From Gordius sp. MW1 (lineage: Eukaryota > Nematomorpha > Gordioida > Gordea > Gordiidae), in assembly GCA_964036665.1 (NCBI GenBank), contig OZ038528.1, positions 12,406,501 to 12,470,500 on the forward strand: DNA of 64,000 nt, given 5' to 3'. Shown piece after piece: positions 11,601-24,725 of the stretch; the stretch's first letter is position 1, and every line of letters starts with the position of its first letter. The notes below the pieces were generated by a model. The model searched no databases. It was not told the origin of the DNA and was given only the letters and a program-made list of their open reading frames with translations. The position numbers were made by a program, and so were the translations under genes.

Positions 11601-12037
11601 TCATGATTTCAAAGTAATAGTTTTCAGATTCTGATAAATTTTTACTTGGGATCATAGAAACCATGTCTGAAAACGACAACGTGTATCGGATGCATACGGT
11701 TGAAAGAAAAATATGTGAAAAATTTTGAGGTAAAAATATTTATTTTTTTTGATTCTATGTGAAAGAGCATGAAAAAATATATATAAGTAAGCCAATTTGA
11801 GAATCCTATTATCCTCGATTTACTTCCGAAAAGAGGTTTTAAGCTGCGAGAACTATCATTTTGACAAAAGACAACGTTTTATTGTTGCGATTAGTTTGTT
11901 GTATCGCAACGTGATGCTTAATTTTTAAAAATGGCCCTATGCAATCATGATTTCAAAGTAATAGTTTTCAGATTCTGATAAATTTTTACTTGGGATCATG
12001 GAAACCACGTCTGAAAACGAAAACTTTCATCGGATGC
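8607..12037 (+). repeat. Decaying end of the A-G higher-order repeat: A-B-C then hybrid monomers
   Basis: A (8607), B (8951, shortened to 338 bp) and C (9289) are in order, then the order breaks. The monomer at 9633 has a D-like 5' end, a short cctatatcc and C-type ggcaacg / gttacg. The one at 9976 joins an A-like 5' end (atatatttttttcaattc) to C. A true D follows at 10319 and a C at 10664, then A/C and A/G/E-like hybrids at 11008 and 11352, and an F-like monomer near 11695 with gccctatgcaatc. The markers acatgggatc and aaaagacaac occur at two places one or two monomers apart (about 9590 and 10270), showing local copying. Confidence 0.8.
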
Positions 12038-12124
12038 ATACGGTTGAAAGAAAAATATGTGAAAAATTTTGAGGTAAAAATATTTATTTTTTTTGATTCT
12101 ATGTGAAAGAGCATGAAAAAATAT

Positions 12125-14339
12125 GTAAAAGTAAGCCAATTTGAGAATCCTATTATCCTCGATTGACTTCCGAAAAGAGGTTTTAAGCTGCGAGAACTAT
12201 TATTTTGACAAACGACAACGTTTTATTGTTGCGATTAGTTTGTTGTATCGCAACGTGATGCTTAATTTTTGAAAATGGCTCTATGCGATCATGATTTCAA
12301 AGTAATAGTTTTCGGATTCTGATAAATTTTTACTTGGGATGATGGAAACAACGTCTGAAAACGACAACTTTCATCGGATGCATACGGTTGAAAGAAAAAT
12401 ATGTGACTTTTGAGGTAAAAATATTAATTTTTTTCAATTCTATGTGAAAGAGCATAAAAAAATATATAAAAGTAAGCCAATTTGAGAATCCTATTATCCT
12501 CGATTGACTTCCGAAAAGAGGTTTTAAGTTGCGAGAACTATCATTTTGACAAAAGACAACGTTTTATTGTTGCGATTAGTTTGTTGTATCGCAACGTGAG
12601 TGCTTAATTTTTCAAAAATGCATTATGCGATCATGATTTCAAAGTAATAGTTTTCTGATTCTGATAAATTTTTACTTTTTATCATGGAAACCACGTCTAA
12701 AAACGACAACTTTCATCGGATGAATACGGTTCAAAGAAAAATATGTGAAAAATTTTGAGGTAAAAATATTTATTTTTTTCGATTCAATGTGAAAGAGCAT
12801 GAAAAAATATATAAAAGTAAGCCAATTTGAGAATCCTATTATCCTCGATTGACTTCCGAAAAGAGGTTTTAAGCTGCGAGAACTATCATTTTGACAAAAG
12901 ACAACGTTTTATTGTTGCGATTAGTTTGTTGTATCGCAACGTGCTTAATTTTTGAAAATGGCTCTATGCGATCATGATTTCAAAGTAATAGTTTTCAGAT
13001 TCTGATAAATTTTTACTTGGGATCATAGAAACCACGTCTGAAAACGACAACTTTCATCGGATGCATACGGTTGAAAGAAAAATATGTGAAAAATTTTGAG
13101 GTAAAAATATTTATTTTTTTCGATTCTATGTGAAAGAGCATGAATAAATATATAAAAGTAAGCCAATTTGAGAATCCTATTATCCTCGATTGACTTCCGA
13201 AAAGAGGTTTTAAGCTGCGAGAACTATCATTTTGACAAAAGACAACGTTTTATTGTTGCGATTAGTTTGTTGTATCGCAACGTGATGCTTAATTTTTTAA
13301 AATGGCTCTATGCGATCATGATTTCAAAGTAATAGTTTTCAGATTCTGATAAATTTTTACTTGGGATCATGGAAACCACGTCTGAAAACGACAACTTTCA
13401 TCGGATGCATACGGTTGAAAGAAAAATATGTGAAAAATTTTGAGGTAAAAATATTTATTTTTTTCGATTCTATGTGAAAGAGCATGAAAAAATATATAAA
13501 AGTAAGCCAATTTGAGAATCCTATTATCCTCGATTGACTTCCGAAAAGAGGTTTTAAGCTGCGAGAACTATCATTTTGACAAAAGACAACGTATTATTGT
13601 TGCGATTAGTTTGTTGTATCGCAACGTGATGCTTAATTTTTGAAAATGGCTCTATGCGATCATGATTTCAAAGTAATAGTTTTCAGATTCTGATAAATTT
13701 TTACTTGGGATCATGGAAACCACGTCTGAAAACGACAACTTTCATCGGATGCATACGGTTGAAAGAAAAATATGTGAAAAATTTTGAGGTAAAAATATTA
13801 ATTTTTCTCGATTCTATGAGCATGAAAAAATATATAAAAGTAAGCCAATTTGAGAATCCTATTATCCTCGATTGACTTCCGAAAAGAGGTTTTAAGCTGC
13901 GAGAACTATCATTTTGACAAAAGACAACGTTTTATATTTGCGATTAGTTTGTTGTATCGCAACGTGAGTGCTTAATTTTTCAAAAATGCACTATGCGATC
14001 ATGATTTTTAAGTAATAGTTTTATGATTCTGATAAATTTTTACTTTTTATCATCGAAATAACGTCTGAAAACGACAACTTTCATCGGATGCATACGGTTG
14101 AAAGAAAAATATGTGAAAAATTTTGAGGTAAAAATATTTATTTTTTTCGATTCTATGTAAAAGAGCATGAAAAAATATATAATTGTAAGCCAATTTGAGA
14201 ATCCTATTATCCTCGATTGACTTCCGAAAAGAGGTTTTAAGCTGCGAGAACTATCATTTTGACAAAAGACAACGTTTTATTGTTGCGATTAGTTTATTGT
14301 ATCGCAACGTGATGCTTAATTTTTGAAAATGGCTCTATG
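12125..14339 (+). repeat. 2.2-kb satellite segment, copy 1 of a duplication with offset 3428 bp
   Basis: Private markers in copy 1 recur 3428 bp later in copy 2: gacaaacgac at 12207 and 15635, gtgacttttgagg at 12403 and 15831, gtattattg at 13591 and 17019, and tttatatttgcg near 13931 and 17359. The edges are where matching stops: ttttgattc versus tttcgattc on the left, and gcgatcatgatttta versus gcaatcatgatttc on the right. Several monomers have a short gtgcttaattt form lacking bases after the dyad. Confidence 0.85.
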
Positions 14340-15552
14340 CGATCATGATTTTAAAGTAATAGTTTTCAGATTCTAATAAATTTTTACATGGGATCATAGA
14401 AACCACGTCTTAAAAAGACAACTTTCATCGGATGAATACGGTTCAAAGAAAAGTATGTGAATAATTTTGAGGTAAAAATATTTATTTTTTTCGATTCTAT
14501 GTGAAAGAGCATGAAAAAATATATAAAAGTAAGCCAATTTGAGAATCCTATTATCCTCGATTTACTTCCGAAAAGAGGTTTTAAGCTGCGAGAACTATCA
14601 TTTTGACAAAAAACAACGTTTTATTGTTGCGATTAGTTTGTTGTATGGCAACTTGAGTGCTTAATTGTTCAAAAATGCACTATGCGATCATGATTTTAAA
14701 GTAAAAGTTTTCTGATTCTGATAAATTTTTACTTTTTATCATCGAAACCACGTCTTAAAACGACAACTTTCATCGGATGCATACGGTTGAAAAAAAAATA
14801 TGTGAAAAATTTTGAGGTAAAAATATTTATTTTTTTCGATTCTATGTGCAAGAGCATGAAAAAATATATAAAAGTAAGCCAATTTGAGAATCCTATTATC
14901 CTCGATTGACTTCCGAAAAGAGGTTTTAAGCTGCGAGAACTATCATTTTGACAAAAGGCAACGTTTTATTGTTACGATTAGTTTGTTGTATCGCAACGTG
15001 TTGCTAAATTTTTGAAAATGGCTCTATGCGATCATGATTTCAAAGTAATAGTTTTCAGATTCTAATAAATTTTTACTTGGGATCATAGAAACCACGTCTT
15101 AAAACGACAACTTTCATCGGATGAATACGGTTCAAAGAAAAATATGTGAAAAATTTTGAGGTAAAAATATATATTTTTTTCAATTCTATGTGAAAGAGCA
15201 TGAAAAAATATATAAAAGTAAGCCAATTTGAGAATCCTATTATCCTCGATTGACTTCCGAAAAGAGGTTTTAAGCTGCGAGAACTATCATTTTGACAAAA
15301 GACAACGTTTTATTGTTGCGATTAGTTTGTTGTATCGCAACGTGCTTAATTTTTGAAAATGGCTCTATGCGATCATGATTTCAAAGTAATAGTTTTCAGA
15401 TTCTGATAAATTTTTACTTGGGATCATAGAAACCACGTCTGAAAACGACAACTTTCATCGGATGCATACGGTTGAAAGAAAAATATGTGAAAAATTTTGA
15501 GGTAAAAATATTTATTTTTTTCGATTCTATGTGAAAGAGCATGAATAAATAT
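14340..15552 (+). repeat. Mosaic satellite insert containing a copy of 10.22-11.09 kb
   Basis: From the gatcatgatttta string at 14341 to about 15203 the sequence follows 10224-11086 with offset 4117. Shared markers are ctaataaatttttacatgg, aaaaagacaac, the D monomer (gtatggcaacttgag) and the rare gtgcaagagcatg (10729 and 14846). The rest, to about 15552, resembles the monomers near 12.85-13.15 kb (gtgcttaattt, catgaataaatat). The block separates the two copies of the 2.2-kb duplication. Confidence 0.78.
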
Positions 15553-17767
15553 GTAAAAGTAAGCCAATTTGAGAATCCTATTATCCTCGATTGACTTCCG
15601 AAAAGAGGTTTTAAGCTGCGAGAACTATTATTTTGACAAACGACAACGTTTTATTGTTGCGATTAGTTTGTTGTATCGCAACGTGATGCTTAATTTTTGA
15701 AAATAGCTCTATGCGATCATGATTTCAAAGTAATAGTTTTCGGATTCTGATAAATTTTTACTTGGGATGATGGAAACCACGTCTGAAAACGACAACTTTC
15801 ATCGGATGCATACGGTTGAAAGAAAAATATGTGACTTTTGAGGTAAAAATATTAATTTTTTTCAATTCTATGTGAAAGAGCATAAAAAAATATATAAAAG
15901 TAAGCCAATTTGAGAATCCTATTATCCTCGATTGACTTCCGAAAAGAGGTTTTAAGTTGCGAGAACTATCATTTTGACAAAAGACAACGTTTTATTGTTG
16001 CGATTAGTTTGTTGTATCGCAACGTGAGTGCTTAATTTTTCAAAAATGCATTATGCGATCATGATTTCAAAGTAATAGTTTTCTGATTCTGATAAATTTT
16101 TACTTTTTATCATGGAAACCACGTCTAAAAACGACAACTTTCATCGGATGAATACGGTTCAAAGAAAAATATGTGAAAAATTTTGAGGTAAAAATATTTA
16201 TTTTTTTCGATTCAATGTGAAAGAGCATGAAAAAATATATAAAAGTAAGCCAATTTGAGAATCCTATTATCCTCGATTGACTTCCGAAAAGAGGTTTTAA
16301 GCTGCGAGAACTATCATTTTGACAAAAGACAACGTTTTATTGTTGCGATTAGTTTGTTGTATCGCAACGTGCTTAATTTTTGAAAATGGCTCTATGCGAT
16401 CATGATTTCAAAGTAATAGTTTTCAGATTCTGATAAATTTTTACTTGGGATCATAGAAACCACGTCTGAAAACGACAACTTTCATCGGATGCATACGGTT
16501 GAAAGAAAAATATGTGAAAAATTTTGAGGTAAAAATATTTATTTTTTTCGATTCTATGTGAAAGAGCATGAATAAATATATAAAAGTAAGCCAATTTGAG
16601 AATCCTATTATCCTCGATTGACTTCCGAAAAGAGGTTTTAAGCTGCGAGAACTATCATTTTGACAAAAGACAACGTTTTATTGTTGCGATTAGTTTGTTG
16701 TATCGCAACGTGATGCTTAATTTTTGAAAATGGCTCTATGCGATCATGATTTCAAAGTAATAGTTTTCAGATTCTGATAAATTTTTACTTGGGATCATGG
16801 AAACCACGTCTGAAAACGACAACTTTCATCGGATGCATACGGTTGAAAGAAAAATATGTGAAAAATTTTGAGGTAAAAATATTTATTTTTTTCGATTCTA
16901 TGTGAAAGAGCATGAAAAAATATATAAAAGTAAGCCAATTTGAGAATCCTATTATCCTCGATTGACTTCCGAAAAGAGGTTTTAAGCTGCGAGAACTATC
17001 ATTTTGACAAAAGACAACGTATTATTGTTGCGATTAGTTTGTTGTATCGCAACGTGATGCTTAATTTTTGAAAATGGCACTATGCGATCATGATTTCAAA
17101 GTAATAGTTTTCAGATTCTGATAAATTTTTACTTGGGATCATGGAAACCACGTCTGAAAACGACAACTTTCATCGGATGCATACGGTTGAAAGAAAAATA
17201 TGTGAAAAATTTTTAGGTAAAAATATTAATTTTTCTCGATTCTATGAGCATGAAAAAATATATAAAAGTAAGCCAATTTGAGAATCCTATTATCCTCGAT
17301 TGACTTCCGAAAAGAGGTTTTAAGCTGCGAGAACTATCATTTTGACAAAAGACAACGTTTTATATTTGCGATTAGTTTGTTGTATCGCAACGTGAGTGCT
17401 TAATTTTTCAAAAATGCACTATGCGATCATGATTTTAAAGTAATATTTTTATGATTCTGATAAATTTTTACTTTTTATCATCGAAATAACGTCTGAAAAC
17501 GACAACTTTCATCGGATGCATACGGTTGAAAGAAAAATATGTGAAAAATTTTGAGGTAAAAATATTTATTTTTTTCGATTCTATGTAAAAGAGCATGAAA
17601 AAATATATAATTGTAAGCCAATTTGAGAATCCTATTATCCTCGATTGACTTCCGAAAAGAGGTTTTAAGCTGCGAGAACTATCATTTTGACAAAAGACAA
17701 CGTTTTATTGTTGCGATTAGTTTATTGTATCGCAACGTGATGCTTAATTTTTGAAAATGGCTCTATG
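15553..17767 (+). repeat. 2.2-kb satellite segment, copy 2 of a duplication with offset 3428 bp
   Basis: This is the partner of 12125-14339. Differences I noticed are few: aaaatagctc versus aaaatggctc, accacg versus aacaacg near 15776, ggcactatgcg near 17077, attttttaggt versus attttgaggt near 17213, and taatattttt versus taatagtttt near 17451. The low divergence suggests a recent event. Confidence 0.85.
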
Positions 17768-19324
17768 CAATCATGATTTCAAAGTAATAGTTTTCAGATT
17801 CTGATAAATTTTTACTTGGGATCATGGAAACCACGTCTGAAAACGACAACTTTTATCGGATGCATACGGTTGAAAGAAAAATATGTGAAAAATTTTGAGG
17901 TAAAAATATTTATTTTTTTCGATTCTATGTGAAAGAGCATGAAAAAATATATAAAAGTAAGCCAATTTGAGAATCCTATTATCCTCGATTGACTTCCGAA
18001 AAGAGGTTTTAAGCTGCGAGAACTATCATTTTGACAAAAGACAACGTTTTATATTTGCGATTAGTTTGTTGTATCGCAACGTGAGTGCTTAATTTTTCAA
18101 AAATGCACTATGCGATCATGATTTTAAAGTAATAGTTTTATGATTCTGATAAATTTTTACTTTTTATCATCGAAATAACGTCTGAAAACGACAACTTTCA
18201 TCGGATGCATACGGTTGAAAGAAAAATATGTGAAAAATTTTGAGGTAAAAATATTTATTTTTTTCGATTCTATGTAAAAGAGCATAAAAAAATATATAAT
18301 TGTAAGCCAATTTGAGAATCCTATTATCCTCGATTGACTTCCGAAAAGAGGTTTTAAGCTGCGAGAACTATCATTTTGACAAAAGACAACGTTTTATTGT
18401 TGCGATTAGTTTGTTGTATCGCAACGTGATGCTTAATTTTTGAAAATGGCCCTATGCAATCATGATTTCAAAGTAATATTTTTCAGATTCTGATAAATTT
18501 TTACTTGGGATCATGGAAACCACGTCTGAAAACGACAACTTTCATCGGATGCATACGGTTGAAAGAAAAATATGTGAAAAATTTTGAGGTAAAAATATTT
18601 ATTTTTTTCGATTCTATGTGAAAGAGCATGAAAAAATATATAAAAGTAAGCCAATTTGAGAATCCTATTATCCTCGATTGACTTCCGAAAAGAGGTTTTA
18701 AGCTGCTAGAACTATCATTTTGACAAAAGACAACGTTTTATTGTTGCGATTAGTTTGTTGTATCGCAACGTGATGCTTAATTTTTGAAAATGGCTCTATG
18801 CGATCATGATTTCAAAGTAATAGTTTTCAGATTCTGATAAATTTTTACTTGGGATCATGTAAACCACGTCTGAAAACGACAACTTTCATCGGATGCATAG
18901 GGTTGAAAGAAAAATATGTGAAAAGTTTTGAGGTAAAAATATTTATTTTTTTCGATTCTATGTGAAAGAGCATGAAAAAAATATAAAAGTAAGCCAATTT
19001 GAGAATTCTATTATCCTCGATTGACTTCCGAAAAGAGGTTTTAAGCTGCGAGAACTATCATTTTGACAAAAGACAACGTTTTATTGTTGCGATTAGTTTG
19101 TTGTATCGCAACGTGATGCTTAATTTTTGAAAATGGCTCTATGCGATCATGATTTCAAAGAAATAGTTTTCAGATTCTGATAAATTTTTACTTAGGATCA
19201 TAGAAACCACGTCTGAAAACGACACCTTCATCGGATGCATAGGGTTGAAAGAAAAATATGTGAAAAATTTTGAGGTAAAAATATTTATTTTTTTCGATTG
19301 TATGTGAAAGAGCATGAAAAAATA
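17768..19324 (+). repeat. Satellite block with gccctatgcaat and gcatagggtt monomers
   Basis: Monomers here include a second tttatatttgcg copy (near 18048), a gccctatgcaatcatg monomer with taatatttttcag (near 18450), a ctgctagaac monomer, and the first monomers whose junction reads gcatagggttg instead of gcatacggttg. Much of 17.86-19.5 kb reappears at 22.3-24.0 kb with an offset of 4461, then 4459 after a 2-bp loss (ctgaaagacaac near 22988). Confidence 0.82.
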
Positions 19325-20650
19325 TATAAAAGTAAGCCAATTTGAGAATCCTATTATCCTCGATTGACTTCCGAAAAGAGGTTTTAAGCTGCGAGAACTA
19401 TCATTTTGACAAAAGACAACGTTTTATTGTTGCGATTAGTTTGTTGTATCGCAACGTGATGCTTAATTTTTGAAAATGGCTCTATGCGATCATGATTTCA
19501 AAGTAATAGTTTTCAGATTCTGATAAATTTTTACTTGGGATCATGTAAACCACGTCTGAAAACGACAACTTTCATCGGATGCATAGGGTTGAAAGAAAAA
19601 TATGTGAAAAGTTTTGAGGTAAAAATATTTATTTTTTTCGATTCTATGTGAAAGAGCATGAAAAAAATATAAAAGTAAGCCAATTTGAGAATCCTATTAT
19701 CCTCGATTGACTTCCGAAAAGAGGTTTTAAGCTGCGAGAACTATCATTTTGACAAAAGACAACGTTTTATTGTTGCGATTAGTTTGTTGTATCGCAACGT
19801 GATGCTTAATTTTTGAAAATGGCTCTATGCGATCATGATTTCAAAGAAATAGTTTTCAGATTCTGATAAATTTTTACTTAGGATCATAGAAACCACGTCT
19901 GAAAACGACACCTTCATCGGATGCATAGGGTTGAAAGAAAAATATGTGAAAAATTTTGAGGTAAAAATATTTATTTTTTTCGATTGTATGTGAAAGAGCA
20001 TGAAAAAATATATAAAAGTAAGCCAATTTGAGAATCCTATTATCCTCGATTGACTTCCGAAAAGAGGTTTTAAGCTGCGAGAACTATCATTTTGACAAAA
20101 GACAACGTTTTATTGTTGCGATTAGTTTGTTGTATCGCAACGTGATGCTTAATTTTTGAAAATGGCTCTATGCGATCATGATTTCAAAGTAATAGTTTTC
20201 AGATTCTGATAAATTTTTACTTGGGATCATGGAAACCACGTCTGAAAACGACAACTTTCATCGGATGCATACAGTTGAAAGAAAAATATGTGAAAAATTT
20301 TGAGGTAAAAATATTTTTTTTTTGATTCTATGTGAAAGAGCATGAAAAATTATATAAAAGTAAGCCAATTTGAGAATTTTATTATCCTCGATTGACTTTC
20401 GAAAAGAGGTTTTAAGCTGCGAGAGCTATCATTTTGACAAAAGACAACGTTTTATTGTTGCGATTAGTTTGTTGTATCGCAACGTGATGGTTAATTTTTG
20501 AAAATGGCTCTATGCGATCATGATTTCAAAGTAATAGTTTTCAGATTCTGATAAATTTTTACTTGGGATCATGGAAACCACGTCTGAAAACGACAACATT
20601 CATCGGATGCATACGGTTGAAAGAAAAATATGTGAAAAATTTTGAGGTAA
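19325..20650 (+). repeat. Satellite duplication, copy 1 (offset 1714 to next copy)
   Basis: Markers in order: catgtaaacc (19542), gcatagggttg, a catgaaaaaaatataaaag monomer, tcaaagaaatag, cttaggatcatag, gacaccttcatc, cgattgtatgtg, then gcatacagttg (20271 region), aaaattatataaaag, gaattttattatcc, gactttcgaaaag, gagagctatc, gtgatggtt and gacaacattcatc. The same order occurs 1714 bp later, and again 3773 bp later. Confidence 0.83.
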
Positions 20651-21039
20651 AATATTTATTTTTTTCGATTCTATGTGAAAGAGCATGAAAAAATATATAA
20701 AAGTAAGCCAATTTGAGAATCCTATTATCCTCAATTGACTTCCGAAAAGAGGTTTTAAGCTGCGAGAACTATCATATTGACAAAAGACAACGTTTTATTG
20801 TTGCGATTAGTTTGTTGTATCGCAACGTGATGCTTAATTTTTGAAAATGGCTCTATGCGATCATGATTTCAAAGTAATAGTTTTCAGATTCTGATAAATT
20901 TTTACTTGGGATCATGGAAACCACGTCTGAAAACGACAACTTTCATCGGATGCATACGGTTGAAAGAAAAATATGTGAAAAATTTTGAGGTAAAAATATT
21001 TATTTTTTTGATTCTATGTGAAAGAGCATGAAAAATTAT

Positions 21040-22364
21040 ATAAAAGTAAGCCAATTTGAGAATCCTATTATCCTCGATTGACTTCCGAAAAGAGGTTTTA
21101 AGCTGCGAGAACTATCATTTTGACAAAAGACAACGTTTTATTGTTGCGATTAGTTTGTTGTATCGCAACGTGAAGCTTAATTTTTGAAAATGGCTCTATG
21201 CGATCATGATTTCAAAGTAATAGTTTTCAGATTCTGATAAATTTTTACTTGGGATCATGTAAACCACGTCTGAAAACGACAACTTTCATCGGATGCATAG
21301 GGTTGAAAGAAAAATATGTGAAAAGTTTTGAGGAAAAAATATTTATTTTTTTCGATTCTATGTGAAAGAGCATGAAAAAAATATAAAAGTAAGCCAATTT
21401 GAGAATCCTATTATCCTCGATTGACTTCCGAAAAGAGGTTTTAAGCTGCGAGAACTATCATTTTGACAAAAGACAACGTTTTATTGTTGCGATTAGTTTG
21501 TTGTATCGCAACGTGATGCTTAATTTTTGAAAATGGCTCTATGCGATCATGATTTCAAAGAAATAGTTTTCAGATTCTGATAAATTTTTACTTAGGATCA
21601 TAGAAACCACGTCTGAAAACGACACCTTCATCGGATGCATAGGGTTGAAAGAAAAATATGTGAAAAATTTTGAGGTAAAAATATTTATTTTTTTCGATTG
21701 TATGTGAAAGAGCATGAAAAAATATATAAAAGTAAGCCAATTTGAGAATCCTATTATCCTCGATTGACTTCCGAAAAGAGGTTTTAAGCTGCGAGAACTA
21801 TCATTTTGACAAAAGACAACGTTTTATTGTTGCGATTAGTTTGTTGTATCGCAACGTGATGCTTAATTTTTGAAAATGGCTCTATGCGATCATGATTTCA
21901 AAGTAATAGTTTTCAGATTCTGATAAATTTTTACTTGGGATCATGGAAACCACGTCTGAAAACGACAACTTTCATCGGATGCATACAGTTGAAAGAAAAA
22001 TATGTGAAAAATTTTGAGGTAAAAATATTTTTTTTTTGATTCTATGTGAAAGAGCATGAAAAATTATATAAAAGTAAGCCAATTTGAGAATTTTATTATC
22101 CTCGATTGACTTTCGAAAAGAGGTTTTAAGCTGCGAGAGCTATCATTTTGACAAAAGACAACGTTTTATTGTTGCGATTAGTTTGTTGTATCGCAACGTG
22201 ATGGTTAATTTTTGAAAATGGCTCTATGCGATCATGATTTCAAAGTAATAGTTTTCAGATTCTGATAAATTTTTACTTGGGATCATGGAAACCACGTCTG
22301 AAAACGACAACATTCATCGGATGCATACGGTTGAAAGAAAAATATGTGAAAAATTTTGAGGTAA
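21040..22364 (+). repeat. Satellite duplication, copy 2
   Basis: catgtaaacc lies at 21256 and acagttg at 21985, both 1714 bp after copy 1. The first monomer has gtgaagctt and gaggaaaaaat as private changes. At the right end the match is lost where copy 1 has tcctcaattgac and this copy has tcctcgattgac. Confidence 0.82.
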
Positions 22365-23099
22365 AAATATTTATTTTTTTCGATTCTATGTGAAAGAGCA
22401 TGAAAAAATATATAAAAGTAAGCCAATTTGAGAATCCTATTATCCTCGATTGACTTCCGAAAAGAGGTTTTAAGCTGCGAGAACTATCATTTTGACAAAA
22501 GACAACGTTTTATATTTGCGATTAGTTTGTTGTATCGCAACGTGAGTGCTTAATTTTTCAAAAATGCACTATGCGATCATGATTTTAAAGTAATAGTTTT
22601 ATGATTCTGATAAATTTTTACTTTTTATCATCGAAATAACGTCTGAAAACGACAACTTTCATCGGATGCATACGGTTGAAAGAAAAATATGTGAAAAATT
22701 TTGAGGTAAAAATATTTATTTTTTTCGATTCTATATAAAAGAGCATGAAAAAATATATAATTGTAAGCCAATTTGAGAATCCTATTATCCTCGATTGACT
22801 TCCGAAAAGAGGTTTTAAGCTGCGAGAACTATCATTTTGACAAAAGACAACGTTTTATTGTTGCGATTAGTTTGTTGTATCGCAACGTGATGCTTAATTT
22901 TTGAAAATGGCCCTATGCAATCATGATTTCAAAGTAATATTTTTCAGATTCTGATAAATTTTTACTTGGGATCATGGAAACCACGTCTGAAAGACAACTT
23001 TCATCGGATGCATACGGTTGAAAGAAAAATATGTGAAAAATTTTGAGGTAAAAATATTTATTTTTTTCGATTCTATGTGAAAGAGCATGAAAAAATATA

Positions 23100-24725
23100 T
23101 AAAAGTAAGCCAATTTGAGAATCCTATTATCCTCGATTGACTTCCGAAAAGAGGTTTTAAGCTGCTAGAACTATCATTTTGACAAAAGACAACGTTTTAT
23201 TGTTGCGATTAGTTTGTTGTATCGCAACGTGATGCTTAATTTTTGAAAATGGCTCTATGCGATCATGATTTCAAAGTAATAGTTTTCAGATTCTGATAAA
23301 TTTTTACTTGGGATCATGTAAACCACGTCTGAAAACGACAACTTTCATCGGATGCATAGGGTTGAAAGAAAAATATGTGAAAAGTTTTGAGGTAAAAATA
23401 TTTATTTTTTTCGATTCTATGTGAAAGAGCATGAAAAAAATATAAAAGTAAGCCAATTTGAGTATCCTATTATCCTCGATTGACTTCCGAAAAGAGGTTT
23501 TAAGCTGCGAGAACTATCATTTTGACAAAAGACAACGTTTTATTGTTGCGATTAGTTTGTTGTATCGCAACGTGATGCTTAATTTTTGAAAATGGCTCTA
23601 TGCGATCATGATTTCAAAGAAATAGTTTTCAGATTCTGATAAATTTTTACTTAGGATCATAGAAACCACGTCTGAAAACGACACCTTCATCGGATGCATA
23701 GGGTTGAAAGAAAAATATGTGAAAAATTTTGAGGTAAAAATATTTATTTTTTTCGATTGTATGTGAAAGAGCATGAAAAAATATATAAAAGTAAGCCAAT
23801 TTGAGAATCCTATTATCCTCGATTGACTTCCGAAAAGAGGTTTTAAGCTGCGAGAACTATCATTTTGACAAAAGACAACGTTTTATTGTTGCGATTAGTT
23901 TGTTGTATCGCAACGTGATGCTTAATTTTTGAAAATGGCTCTATGCGATCATGATTTCAAAGTAATAGTTTTCAGATTCTGATAAATTTTTACTTGGGAT
24001 CATGGAAACCACGTCTGAAAACGACAACTTTCATCGGATGCATACAGTTGAAAGAAAAATATGTGAAAAATTTTGAGGTAAAAATATTTTTTTTTTGATT
24101 CTATGTGAAAGAGCATGAAAAATTATATAAAAGTAAGCCAATTTGAGAATTTTATTATCCTCGATTGACTTTCGAAAAGAGGTTTTAAGCTGCGAGAGCT
24201 ATCATTTTGACAAAAGACAACGTTTTATTGTTGCGATTAGTTTGTTGTATCGCAACGTGATGGTTAATTTTTGAAAATGGCTCTATGCGATCATGATTTC
24301 AAAGTAATAGTTTTCAGATTCTGATAAATTTTTACTTGGGATCATGGAAACCACGTCTGAAAACGACAACATTCATCGGATGCATACGGTTGAAAGAAAA
24401 ATATGTGAAAAATTTTGAGGTAAAAATATTTATTTTTTTCGATTCTATGTGAAAGAGCATGAAAAAATATATAAAAGTAAGCCAATTTGAGAATCCTATT
24501 ATCCTCAATTGACTTCCGAAAAGAGGTTTTAAGCTGCGAGAACTATCATATTGACAAAAGACAACGTTTTATTGTTGCGATTAGTTTGTTGTATCGCAAC
24601 GTGATGCTTAATTTTTGAAAATGGCTCTATGCGATCATGATTTCAAAGTAATAGTTTTCAGATTCTGATAAATTTTTACTTGGGATCATGGAAACCACGT
24701 CTGAAAACGACAACTTTCATCGGAT
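23100..24725 (+). repeat. Satellite duplication, copy 3
   Basis: catgtaaacc lies at 23315 and acagttg at 24044, 2059 bp after copy 2 and 3773 bp after the 19542/20271 copy. It extends further right than copy 2 and includes tcctcaattgac and catattgac, both also found at 20.73-20.78 kb. The end is about 24725, where this copy has gcataggg and the 20.95-kb counterpart gcatacgg. Left of 23315 it follows the 18.4-18.9 kb block. Confidence 0.8.

Noticed and set aside
13931..13942. Yeast-type replication-origin core (tttatatttg) in tttatatttgcg monomers
   Set aside because: It misses the last consensus position and is limited to a few monomers; in AT-rich DNA such partial matches are expected by chance.
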